64,000 bases of DNA. It comes from Nocardia vinacea NBRC 16497. GTDB lineage: Bacteria > Actinomycetota > Actinomycetes > Mycobacteriales > Mycobacteriaceae. The translations under genes and the position numbers were made by a program. Under the pieces are notes generated by a model, which saw only the letters and a program-made list of their open reading frames with translations, had not been told where the DNA came from and searched no databases. Shown piece by piece: positions 53,715 through 61,509 of the stretch (within the stretch, counting starts at the first letter, position 1; every line of letters begins with the position of its first letter). The stretch lies in NCBI RefSeq assembly GCF_000308835.1, contig NZ_BAGN01000172.1, positions 25,049 to 89,048 on the forward strand. The letters run 5' to 3'.

Positions 53715-55730
53715 TCAGTCGTGGGGGCTTACAGCGGTAGGAGCCGGTTCGGCCGCCTGGTAGTAGATCTCACGGCGCAAACGTTCCAAGTCCGGCGCTG
53801 CGGAAGCGGATGTTGGCTCGTACCGATCGCTCTCACGTCCCCAGAGCGCCACATTCGTGATGTTCGCGTATATCTGCGCGTAGTCCTTCCTCTTGCCCGA
53901 CAGGCCGGGAAGCACGCGGATGAGTCCGGGGATGTAGCGGATCACCGCCTCGAGCTGGGCGCGATGCTCCGCCACCTGGCGCTGCACCTGCTCGACGGCT
54001 TCGCCACGGGTGCAGCCGGTCTCGTGACGGACCGCCCGCACCAAGTTGTAGGGGACTTGGTCGGCCTCGTCCTGATCCAACCCCACCAGGTCGTTCTCCA
54101 CGAAGGTCACCCAGAAGGCGAGTTCCTCGAACCGGCGGATCACGGGGTGACTGCGCAGCCTCGACGGCAGTTCCCCGTCCTGGTACACCTCCATGCAGGC
54201 GAGGGCGATTTCGATCCCACTGGTCGCGATCCGCAGCGGCAGGTAGTCGGCCGTGGTTGGGACATAGCCGTTAATGCGATGGTGCGCTTCGCGTTCGGCC
54301 GCTTCGAACCACTCCTCGAGGCCGTCGAGGAACCGCTCCTGCCAGCGGGCGGTCCGGCCCTCACGCAGACGCGGCCACAAACTCGCCCAGGCCGTTGAGA
54401 TCGCGCCGGGCCGCGCCTCCGGGTCCTGGCGCACCATCGCCACCATGCCGCGCCTCAGCGCGGTGACGGCCTGCGGGTCCTTCAGCTGCGGATCCTCGAA
54501 GAGGTCGTCCAACGCGAGGACCAGCACGGCCATACCGTAGGTCGTCTGTTCACGTGCCGCGTCCGCTGCCGGGGTCAAGGTCTGTGCCGGAACCTGGATC
54601 GCTCCTGTCCACCGGTGGTAGTCGGCCTCGGCAGGAGTGAGAGCAAGCCCGGTGTCCACCAGCCAGCTCCGCAACCATTCTGCGACGTGCGGCGGGAGCC
54701 CGGCGCCACGAGCTCGGGATGGCTGCGTCGCACGCGGGTCGACCGCGGTACCGGGAGTTCGCCGGTCGAGGATGGACCTGGCGTAGGCGATCATCGCGTG
54801 GCGGGCGCGTGGGTCGGCGGGCACATCGGCAAGTCGACCGGCAGCCTGGTCCATGAATTCATCGGCCATCGCCCGCGCTTCGTCCACGGCGCCGGAGGCG
54901 ATGACGAGCTCGTGGGCCCGCGCGGCTTGCTCACGCGTCATGGCTCTGCGTAGCAGCCGGACAAGGTTCCCGTCGCGGGCGGCCGCGCGGATCACGGGAA
55001 GGGTGTAGATGCCCTCGGGCAGATCCGCGTTGACCGGCTTGCCCATTTCTTCGGCGGTCGAGGTCAAATCGAGGATGTCGTCACACAACTGGTAGGCCAG
55101 CCCGAACTGTCGGCCGAACTCGGCCAACGCCTCTTCTGCATCCTCGGGCCGGCCGGCCTGCATCGCGCCGACCCGGCATGCCAGCGAGAGCACCGCCGCC
55201 GTTTTACCGTCGATCGCGTCCAGGTAGGACTGCTCGCTGCGGGAGGCCACATAGAGGTCGGCGGCCTCGATCACCATGCCCGCGCACATCTGCTCACCCG
55301 CGATCGCCCCCGCGAGAACTTCCCGTCGACCGAGTTCGGCCAGCATGCGCACGCTCGCGAGCATCACCGAGTCCCCACCCAGGACCGCCATATGCGAACC
55401 CCACACCACATTGGCACTGGGACGGCCACGACGCTCGTACGCGTGATCTACGACGTCGTCGTGGTAGAGCGAGCCCAGATGCAGCAACTCGACGGCAGCA
55501 GCGGCGCGCACCACCCGATCGTCGGCCGGGGTCGCGGGATCGGTGAGCAGGTAGTACGACAACAGGGTCAAAGTGGGACGAACCAAACGGCGAGAGGTGT
55601 CCGGCCCATCGTCGGTGAGTGCGGTCAGTTCAGGCCTGCCCTCTAGTCGAACAGGTCCGAGAACGTCACGGACGCGGTCCAAGTCCGCATCCAGATGTGG
55701 GAAGACAGCCGAATCGATTTCACGTGACAC
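53715..55730 (-). CDS. Chimeric polyprenyl synthase-terpene synthase 2
   Basis: 671 aa, the same length as its twin. The prenyltransferase half (residues 1-325) is about 87% identical by my count, with DDVVD at 91-95 and DDILD at 217-221. The cyclase half is only about 60% identical: DDLFE replaces DDLFD, and the NSE triad reads NDLVG, with Gly instead of Ser, then Asp and Glu. RY is kept near the C-terminus. GTG at 55730 has AGGAG 7 nt upstream. Convergent with the ABC operon. Probably yields a different product from the same prenyl precursor, or is catalytically altered. Confidence 0.87.
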   Translation of the reverse strand: MSREIDSAVFPHLDADLDRVRDVLGPVRLEGRPELTALTDDGPDTSRRLVRPTLTLLSYYLLTDPATPADDRVVRAAAAVELLHLGSLYHDDVVDHAYERRGRPSANVVWGSHMAVLGGDSVMLASVRMLAELGRREVLAGAIAGEQMCAGMVIEAADLYVASRSEQSYLDAIDGKTAAVLSLACRVGAMQAGRPEDAEEALAEFGRQFGLAYQLCDDILDLTSTAEEMGKPVNADLPEGIYTLPVIRAAARDGNLVRLLRRAMTREQAARAHELVIASGAVDEARAMADEFMDQAAGRLADVPADPRARHAMIAYARSILDRRTPGTAVDPRATQPSRARGAGLPPHVAEWLRSWLVDTGLALTPAEADYHRWTGAIQVPAQTLTPAADAAREQTTYGMAVLVLALDDLFEDPQLKDPQAVTALRRGMVAMVRQDPEARPGAISTAWASLWPRLREGRTARWQERFLDGLEEWFEAAEREAHHRINGYVPTTADYLPLRIATSGIEIALACMEVYQDGELPSRLRSHPVIRRFEELAFWVTFVENDLVGLDQDEADQVPYNLVRAVRHETGCTRGEAVEQVQRQVAEHRAQLEAVIRYIPGLIRVLPGLSGKRKDYAQIYANITNVALWGRESDRYEPTSASAAPDLERLRREIYYQAAEPAPTAVSPHD

Positions 55731-55841
55731 GAGGGCACTCCTGACTGGTTACATCGGTCATCTGCAACACCATTGATCAGTGGAATTGGACACCAACTTC
55801 GCACGGAAGATGTTGGTATCAGCCAATTTTGATGCCTCCAC
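54776..55841 (-). repeat. Right arm of the imperfect inverted repeat
   Basis: Counterpart of 49890-50950, with blocks 55029-55178 and 54797-54911 identical to the left arm. The arms are about 4 kb apart and enclose both cyclase halves and the ABC genes. Confidence 0.9.
55758..55841 (-). CDS. Possible leader peptide before chimera 2
   Basis: GTG-initiated 27-codon frame starting VEASKLADTNIFRAKLV, ending 27 nt before the chimera start. It shares ASKLADTNIFRA with the copy at 49890. The following 60 nt (including TCAATGGTGT, AGATGACCGATG and CAGTCAGGAG or AGTCAGGAG) are also conserved, so promoter and 5' leader were duplicated with the gene. Confidence 0.35.
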   Translation of the reverse strand: MEASKLADTNIFRAKLVSNSTDQWCCR

Positions 55842-56003
55842 AACGTTGGCGATGCCCGATGGCGAGCGCCGTCGTCGGCGAGTGCCTCGGAGACGCGCTG
55901 GTTGGACAGGAGGTCGTGTTGGCGGCTGGTCGGCGCGCAAGTTGAGCGCGGTGGTGCCGGCGAGCACCCTCGTGTGTGGCCTCAGCCAGCGGCAGCCATC
56001 GCC

Positions 56004-56066
56004 GATTACCTCGTGACCGGCGCCGCGGGTTTCATCGGCGCGAACTACGTGCAGCGTTTGGTCGAG
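56004..56066 (+). pseudogene. N-terminal fragment of an NAD-dependent epimerase/dehydratase
   Basis: DYLVTGAAGFIGANYVQRLV is the glycine-rich Rossmann start of the extended SDR family, closest in style to dTDP-glucose 4,6-dehydratase. It breaks off after about 21 residues. Confidence 0.65.
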
Positions 56067-56200
56067 GCCTCGAGGTCCACCTCATACCCGTGAGCCAGTA
56101 TCAGCACCGACCAAAGGCAGTCGGCGAGTTCATGTTCGAGGCCTTCACGGCTCGCGGCCTGGATCCTGTTCCTTCCTGAGAGCTTTGCGAGATCGCCCAT
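56066..56200 (-). pseudogene. MazG-like pyrophosphohydrolase fragment
   Basis: MGDLAKLSGRN, then REGLEHELADCLWSVLILAH and GYEVDLEA, match the EEL-D core helices of MazG-like nucleotide pyrophosphohydrolases. Both ends are missing; the end coincides with the end of the epimerase fragment. Confidence 0.6.
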
Positions 56201-56345
56201 ATCGATTCCGAGACGTGCTCGGCGGCATAGGGTTTCGGTTGCCGGCATGCGAGTCATACGGTCGAACGCAGCTGTGGACCGTTGTGCCGTCTGCTCTTAC
56301 CGGGTGTTGCAGAAGCTGGTTGCGGTTGGCATCATTGGCCACCGT

Positions 56346-57272
56346 ATGCCGTTGGTTTCTGATTCCGCGTCTCACAGCCTCGACGGTTTGTCCGTTGGTG
56401 ATGCGCTGGGTGCTCAGTTCTTCGTGCCCGGCCACTCCGTCGCTGATCTGCTCGCCGGGCGAGTGCCAGCGGCCCCGTGGCAGTGGACCGACAACACCGA
56501 GATGGCCTGTTCGGTGTACTCGGAAGTCCGCGGCCGCGGCTGTATCGACCGGGACGCACTCGCAGGTGCCTTCGCTGATCGCTGCGAACCGTATCGTGGC
56601 TACGGCGGCGGCACAGTCGTTGTGCTGCACGAGATTCGCGACGGGCGCCCCTGGGAGGAAGCGGCCGCAGCGGCTTTCGACGGGCGCGGATCATGGGGAA
56701 ATGGGGCTGCGATGCGGGTCGCCCCGCTCGGGGCGTACTTCGCGGGAGACCTGCGCCGAGCGGCAGCGCAGGCCGCGCTCTCCGCCGAGGTCACCCATCG
56801 GCACCCGGAAGCGATCGTGGGCGCCATGGCGGTCGCCGCCGCAGCGAGCTACGCTGCGGCGACTCGTGGAAAAGGCTGTGTACCAAGTGAATTGCTGGCC
56901 GTGGTAGAGCCGTATCTGGTTAATGGTCGGACCGCGGACGGTGTCCGGCGAGCTCGAAAGCTACTCGGCCGATCGGTAGCCGAAGCAGCTTACGAACTCG
57001 GCAACGGCGCACAAGTAAGCGCCCAGGACACGGTGCCGTTCACGCTGTGGGCAGCCGCCACCTTTCTCTGTGACTACCCGGCCGCCGTCACCGCGTGCAT
57101 CGAGGCCGGCGGGGATGTGGACACGACAGCCGCGATCGTCGGTGGAATCGTGGCAGCACACACAGGGATCGGAAGCCGAGACACGATACGCGGAATACCG
57201 GAACAGTGGTTATCGGCACGTGAGCCCCTGCCCCCGTGGGCGCATGCAAGCCATCATCGTTGGGAATCGTGA
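56346..57272 (+). CDS. ADP-ribosylglycohydrolase family protein
   Basis: 308 aa from ATG at 56346. Family motifs: DGLSVGDALGAQFF, WTDNTEMACSV (usual form TDDT) and AGGDVDTTAAIVGGIVAAHTG (usual form GGDTDT). Members remove ADP-ribose from proteins or nucleic acid with two Mg ions; the two ligand substitutions make full activity uncertain. No clear ribosome binding site; a longer form from 56247 is possible but looks non-coding. It overlaps the next frame by 29 nt. Confidence 0.78.
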   Translation: MPLVSDSASHSLDGLSVGDALGAQFFVPGHSVADLLAGRVPAAPWQWTDNTEMACSVYSEVRGRGCIDRDALAGAFADRCEPYRGYGGGTVVVLHEIRDGRPWEEAAAAAFDGRGSWGNGAAMRVAPLGAYFAGDLRRAAAQAALSAEVTHRHPEAIVGAMAVAAAASYAAATRGKGCVPSELLAVVEPYLVNGRTADGVRRARKLLGRSVAEAAYELGNGAQVSAQDTVPFTLWAAATFLCDYPAAVTACIEAGGDVDTTAAIVGGIVAAHTGIGSRDTIRGIPEQWLSAREPLPPWAHASHHRWES

Positions 57273-57666
57273 CGCCGGTATCGCCGGGATGACCCTGACT
57301 CACGACCTGCCTTACCCCCACGCCGCCGAGAACGCCGTGATCGTGAAAGTACACGCCGCCGGGTTCACCCCCGGCGAGTTGGACTGGCCCGGCACCTGGA
57401 CCGACCGCGCCGGCCGGGACCGGACCCCGAGCGTGCCTGGGCACGAGTTGTCGGGAGTGATCGTCGAGCTGGGGTACGGCACCACGGGTTTGACTGTCGG
57501 CCAGCGCCGGACCCAACTCACCGAGCTCGCCACGCGCCTGCGTGACGGCCGCATCAAGCCGGCCGTCGGTGCCGTCCGCTGGATGACAAACGAACTCGCT
57601 GCAGTTTCGGGCCGGCGCGCGCGGAAAACACCCGTACAGACTGTCGGGTCGAGCCACAACCATTGA
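57244..57666 (+). pseudogene. Quinone oxidoreductase-like protein lacking its NAD(P) domain
   Basis: 140 codons. Residues 1-85 are the GroES-like domain of a zinc-independent MDR (VIVKVHAAGFTPGELDWPG, PSVPGHELSGVIVELG). At GLTVGQR the sequence jumps directly to a C-terminal segment (LTELATRLRDGRIKPAVGAV). The central Rossmann fold of about 170-200 residues is gone while the frame stays open, so it is an internally deleted gene. Confidence 0.7.
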
Positions 57667-57984
57667 GCGGCAGGCAATCTCGCGCGACGCTCGCACATGC
57701 CGACCACGGGGCATCACGAGCCACGATGTCGGGTCTTGCCGAACCCGGGTGCAGGCAACCGACGGCAAGAGACGGGTGAGATCCTCGGTGCCGGCCAATG
57801 GCGAGGCAGCGCCGATGTTGACTGCAGAGCGGCGCGGCCATGCCGCTGGGCGAGCGGTCGCACGCGAGAAGTGTTGGGCTCAGAGCATGCCGGATTAGCC
57901 GATTGCATGCTGCCGTCGGAACTGCGCGGTGATTCGGTCGATGAAATCCCGCTGATCTGCGGATTTGGACGGCAGAATGTCGCC
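57667..57984. other. Intergenic region upstream of the carboxypeptidase
   Basis: About 320 bp. The frame of the downstream gene stays open through it but the translation lacks protein-like features and precedes the signal peptide, so it is treated as non-coding. Confidence 0.5.
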
Positions 57985-58899
57985 ATGCGCATATTTGCCC
58001 GATTGTTGCAGTCTGTCGTCGCCGGCGTGCTGGTCGTGGCAGCCGGTCATTGCGTCGCAGCCGCCCCCGCCGCGAGCGACGCCCATATTCGGTTGCCCTG
58101 GCTGACTGCTGAGCCGGACGGAGTGCAGGCGCCGGGGGCAGCGCTGGCAGACGGAATCACCGGCACGATGCTGTGGTCGCGACAGGCGAACACCCCGGTC
58201 CCGATAGCCAGCATCACGAAGGTGATGACGGCACTGGTAGTGATCAATGCCGGCGACCTCGACCGGGCTATCACCGTGCCGCAAGAAATCATCGCCTACG
58301 GCACCAAGTACGACGGAAGCAACGCCGGCCTGGTCCCCGGCGAGGTGCTCACCGCACGACAGCTCCTGTACGCGATGATGCTGCCATCCGGCTGCGATGC
58401 CGCCTACACCCTTGCCGAGGCGTACGGGCCCGGCCAAGACGGCTTCATCGCCAAAATGAACGAGACGGCGCGTCAAATGGGCCTGGCGGGAACATATTTC
58501 ACCGACCCCAGCGGGCTGCCCGCCCCCACCGACCACTCCACTTACTCCACACCGGCGGACCTGGTTGCGCTCGGCCTACGCGCGATGAGCCTGCCGGTGT
58601 TCCGCGACATCGTCAGGTCGCGGAGCTATCACCTGCCCGCCGGCCCGGGCAACCACGATCATCTCTGGCAGACCACGAACTCCCTGCTGCGTGACTATCC
58701 CGGCACTATCGGCATCAAAACCGGATCCACCGACGCGGCGGGAACGTGCCTGCTGTTCGAGTCGGTCAGGGCAGGAATACCGCTGATCGGTGTGGTCCTG
58801 CACAGCTCACCCGACAGCAACGTCGCCGCGAAGGAGGACGCCGAGCGCATGTTGAACTGGGCCTACGACCCGATCCTGAGCGCGCTGCCGATCAGCTAG
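57985..58899 (+). CDS. Secreted D-alanyl-D-alanine carboxypeptidase (S11 family)
   Basis: 304 aa. Signal peptide LLQSVVAGVLVVAAGHCVAAA. Active-site motifs SITK at 76-79, SGC at 135-137 (SGN in most relatives) and KTG at 245-247. It trims peptidoglycan stem peptides outside the membrane. No C-terminal amphipathic anchor is evident. ATG at 57985 gives the signal peptide a proper start. Confidence 0.9.
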   Translation: MRIFARLLQSVVAGVLVVAAGHCVAAAPAASDAHIRLPWLTAEPDGVQAPGAALADGITGTMLWSRQANTPVPIASITKVMTALVVINAGDLDRAITVPQEIIAYGTKYDGSNAGLVPGEVLTARQLLYAMMLPSGCDAAYTLAEAYGPGQDGFIAKMNETARQMGLAGTYFTDPSGLPAPTDHSTYSTPADLVALGLRAMSLPVFRDIVRSRSYHLPAGPGNHDHLWQTTNSLLRDYPGTIGIKTGSTDAAGTCLLFESVRAGIPLIGVVLHSSPDSNVAAKEDAERMLNWAYDPILSALPIS

Positions 58900-59304
58900 C
58901 ACCGAATGCGGAAGCTGCCTGCGGATCCCGGTTCGCGCCAGGACGATCCGCGGCCACAGGACGACCGTATCCGCCAACCTGGATACAGCCAGCGCATGTA
59001 GTCACACGTACCGCGATCGGGGTGGTGAATAGCTCGCCGATCGCGGTCATCGTGGGGCATCGAGGCGCTGCTGACTCTGCACGGGACTCCACCCACCTCG
59101 GCGATTTCGCGCTCGTGACGATGCTTGGCTTGTAGGGGTTGCGGATCGTCGAAGCGTGTGGTGACCGGTTGTGTGAATCCTGCTCGGGGCATCAAATGTG
59201 ACGAAGTCCAACTGTGGAATGTGATGTAGGTCATTGCCCGAGAAGGCGTCGTTGGGCATCGTCGGCAATTCGTTTTTGGAATGAACCTGGTTGGAGACGC
59301 CCAA
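58900..59304. other. Intergenic region
   Basis: About 400 bp with no convincing gene, RNA or repeat. It should hold the promoter of the small gene at 59305. Confidence 0.45.
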
Positions 59305-59535
59305 ATGGCCGACCACGATTTTGCTTACGACCTCACGCTGGACGAGGCACGACGGCGCAGCGCCGTCGTCGCGGCGCTCGGTGACGACTGGGATCCGGTC
59401 GCGGTGCTCGCCGAGGAAGACCTGGCGTACGACATGCTGTACTCGAATCTCGACGACGAGCAGCAGCGGATCTACGAGGAACTCGTCCAGGCCGGGATCC
59501 TGCCGGATCGGGCCACGCGCCAGATCGCCGACTGA
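59305..59535 (+). CDS. Small acidic protein (DUF6400-like)
   Basis: 76 aa. YDLTLDEARRRSAVVAALGD, WDPVAVLAEEDLAYDMLYS and DDEQQRIYEELVQAGILP agree with a small actinobacterial family of unknown function, to my recollection DUF6400. ATG at 59305 has GGAG 8 nt upstream. Confidence 0.7.
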   Translation: MADHDFAYDLTLDEARRRSAVVAALGDDWDPVAVLAEEDLAYDMLYSNLDDEQQRIYEELVQAGILPDRATRQIAD

Positions 59536-59702
59536 TCTCACCACCGAGCACGAACCATGACTGGTGTTCGGCGTGTTGCCTCCCGCGAGTCGTGACCTAG
59601 CTCCTCCGGCTCTCGGCTGAGTTTCGTGGGCAATGAATGCGCAGTAATGCGTATCCCAACGGCCACGCGGCCTCACCCTGAGATTCGTCGGGCGGTGGCC
59701 GA

Positions 59703-59731
59703 GTCGCGGGATCCCGACAGGACCCCGCGAC
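59703..59731 (-). terminator. Terminator of the 134-aa gene, copy 1
   Basis: GTCGCGGGATCC and GGACCCCGCGAC form a 12-bp stem with one mismatch and a 5-nt loop, 29 nt past the stop. The same element follows copy 2. Confidence 0.75.
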
Positions 59732-59759
59732 CAGCCGCACCGCACCGACCCGACACCCG

Positions 59760-60164
59760 TCAGGCAGCGTCGAGGGCCGCGGTGATCTTGCGGGCCATCG
59801 CGACCACGGCGGGACTGGACTCGCCCTTACCCGGCTGGGCGGCGGCCTCGACGGCGACCAGAACGGTATCGCGGAAGTTGTCGGCCTCCTCTGGATGCTG
59901 CTTGCCGAGCAGGCTCATCGCCGCGGTCAGGCTCGGCAGCACCTGATCGGCCAGTTCGGCAACGGACTTACCTGGCAAGTGAATGTCCTTGGACTTTGCG
60001 GCCAGCACATGCCCGACCAGTCCGGTCGCCGAAGTCAAGGCGATGCAGCCCTGCGAGATGCCCTTGTGCGGCGCACCGGCGGCGGCCATCAACGACACCG
60101 CGCCATAGGCGGCGGTACGCAAGGTGCTCTTGTCCTGATCGGTCAGGGTGATGGTGACAGACAT
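59760..60164 (-). CDS. Conserved hypothetical protein, 134 aa, copy 1
   Basis: Helical protein starting MSVTITLTDQDKSTLRTAAY with AAAGAPHKGISQGCIALTSA in the middle and a C-terminus ending MARKITAALDAA. No family or catalytic motif recognised; no signal peptide or membrane span. ATG at 60164 is set by AGGAG 8 nt upstream. A second copy begins at the right edge. Four heptamer repeats precede it. Confidence 0.8.
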   Translation of the reverse strand: MSVTITLTDQDKSTLRTAAYGAVSLMAAAGAPHKGISQGCIALTSATGLVGHVLAAKSKDIHLPGKSVAELADQVLPSLTAAMSLLGKQHPEEADNFRDTVLVAVEAAAQPGKGESSPAVVAMARKITAALDAA

Positions 60165-60190
60165 CTCGTGTACTCCTCGAAATCGGTTGT

Positions 60191-60207
60191 GGCACCGTGT
60201 CGGTGCC
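60191..60207. promoter_or_regulatory. Inverted repeat in the 5' leader
   Basis: GGCACCG and CGGTGCC are perfect arms around TGT, 27 nt upstream of the start of the 134-aa gene. Possible operator or leader hairpin. Confidence 0.45.
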
Positions 60208-60245
60208 GGTCGTTTTGTTCGATGTACACACTGTCGCCGCACCGA

Positions 60246-60286
60246 CTGACACCGACCTGACACACACCTGACACCCCCACTGACAC
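60246..60286 (-). repeat. Four GTGTCAG heptamers at 11-12 bp period
   Basis: CTGACAC on the plus strand occurs at 60246, 60257, 60268 and 60280. The spacing of 11, 11 and 12 bp puts all copies on one DNA face. Phased direct heptamers about 80-120 bp before a start codon are the binding pattern of SARP-type activators. Confidence 0.65.
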
Positions 60287-60482
60287 CGCGATCGGCCATC
60301 AACGCGCCAGCTGACCCGCTGACGATCACACAGCCCGAGACCACTGTGGCTCAGCACGTCCATGCCCCGGAACGCCCGGTCAGCAAATGAGATCCATTGC
60401 GGCTCATGACATTCGCACATGCCGATGTGCGTGCATCGATGAAGTCGGTGAACCGGACGGCGGACCCGGTGTTGTTTCAGTT

Positions 60483-61280
60483 CTATTCGTGTCCGAGCAA
60501 ATCGAGCACTTGCTCGTGCAGGCGGCCGTTGGTGAATACGGCGGCGCCGGATGAGATGCTGCGTCCTTTGTGGAGGTCGCTGAACTGTCCGCCTGCTTCC
60601 TCCACGATCGGTACAGCGGCGGCGATGTCCCAGGGTCCGGCAGTCTGGTGAAGAAAGATATCGGCCTGTCCGGCAGCCACGAGCATGGCGCCCTGGCATG
60701 CTCCGGCCCAGTCCGACAGCGGCCCACCGTCAGCACATCGCGCGAGAAGGGTATCGGCTGTGACCAGACGCTGTGTTGGAACCCAGTCTGCGACAGGCCA
60801 GATTACAACGGTGGCCTCGCCGAGGGTATCGGTCCTCGTCACCGTCAGCGCCTGGTTCGGTCCGAGTTGTCCATCCAGGCAGGTACTGGTCCACGCTCCT
60901 GCGGTGCGTGAGGCCCACCATCGGCGCTGCAGGGCCGGGGCGGAGATCATGCCGGTGAGTACCTCGCCGTCGTCTTCGACTGCGACCAAGGTGCTCCACT
61001 CGGCCCGTCCCGTGCAGAAGTTGCTCGTCCCGTCGATCGGGTCGATAACCCACCGGCGTGTGGCATTGCCGTGAGTACCGAATTCTTCTCCGACCCAACA
61101 GTCCTGAGGGCGGGCGTTCGCGAGTCGAGCCCGGATGGCTTGCTCTACGGCGCGATCGGCCACCGTGACCGGGCTGCCGTCAGGCTTGGACTGCGTCGCG
61201 ACACTCCCGGCCGTGAAGTACCGCATAGAGATGGTGTCGGCAACATCCGCCAACTGCTGAGCAAGTGTCAGATCGTCCAT
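60483..61280 (-). CDS. Inositol-monophosphatase family phosphatase (HisN/SuhB-like)
   Basis: 265 aa. Mg-binding signatures GEEFGTHG, VIDPIDGTSNF and the C-terminal WDIAAAVPIVEEAGG. The family includes histidinol-phosphatase HisN and inositol monophosphatases; the N-terminus MDDLTLAQQLADVADTI is closest to actinobacterial HisN, but the substrate is not certain. ATG at 61280 chosen; GTG at 61289 possible. Confidence 0.85.
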   Translation of the reverse strand: MDDLTLAQQLADVADTISMRYFTAGSVATQSKPDGSPVTVADRAVEQAIRARLANARPQDCWVGEEFGTHGNATRRWVIDPIDGTSNFCTGRAEWSTLVAVEDDGEVLTGMISAPALQRRWWASRTAGAWTSTCLDGQLGPNQALTVTRTDTLGEATVVIWPVADWVPTQRLVTADTLLARCADGGPLSDWAGACQGAMLVAAGQADIFLHQTAGPWDIAAAVPIVEEAGGQFSDLHKGRSISSGAAVFTNGRLHEQVLDLLGHE

Positions 61281-61509
61281 CGGGGTCACAGGTACCAGAG
61301 CTTAGAAGTGGCCGGCTGCTCGGTCGCAAGATCGACCCGAACCAGGTGGCACATTTCAAGACAGCGCACGATGATGTCGCGTTCCGGTCGTTCGTGAACC
61401 ACGGTGGTTGAGGCACAAGCGATCTCGTCGAACGTCCGCACATGCGGATTTGCGCGCACTGACGCCGCCCGAAGCAACCAGGACCGCTCGATCCTGTGGC
61501 GGGAGCGTG

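Larger units (their letters stand above)
55842..56345. other. Gene debris right of the terpene island
   Basis: About 500 bp with two truncated gene fragments in opposite orientation that meet at 56066, and no intact gene. Confidence 0.6.
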
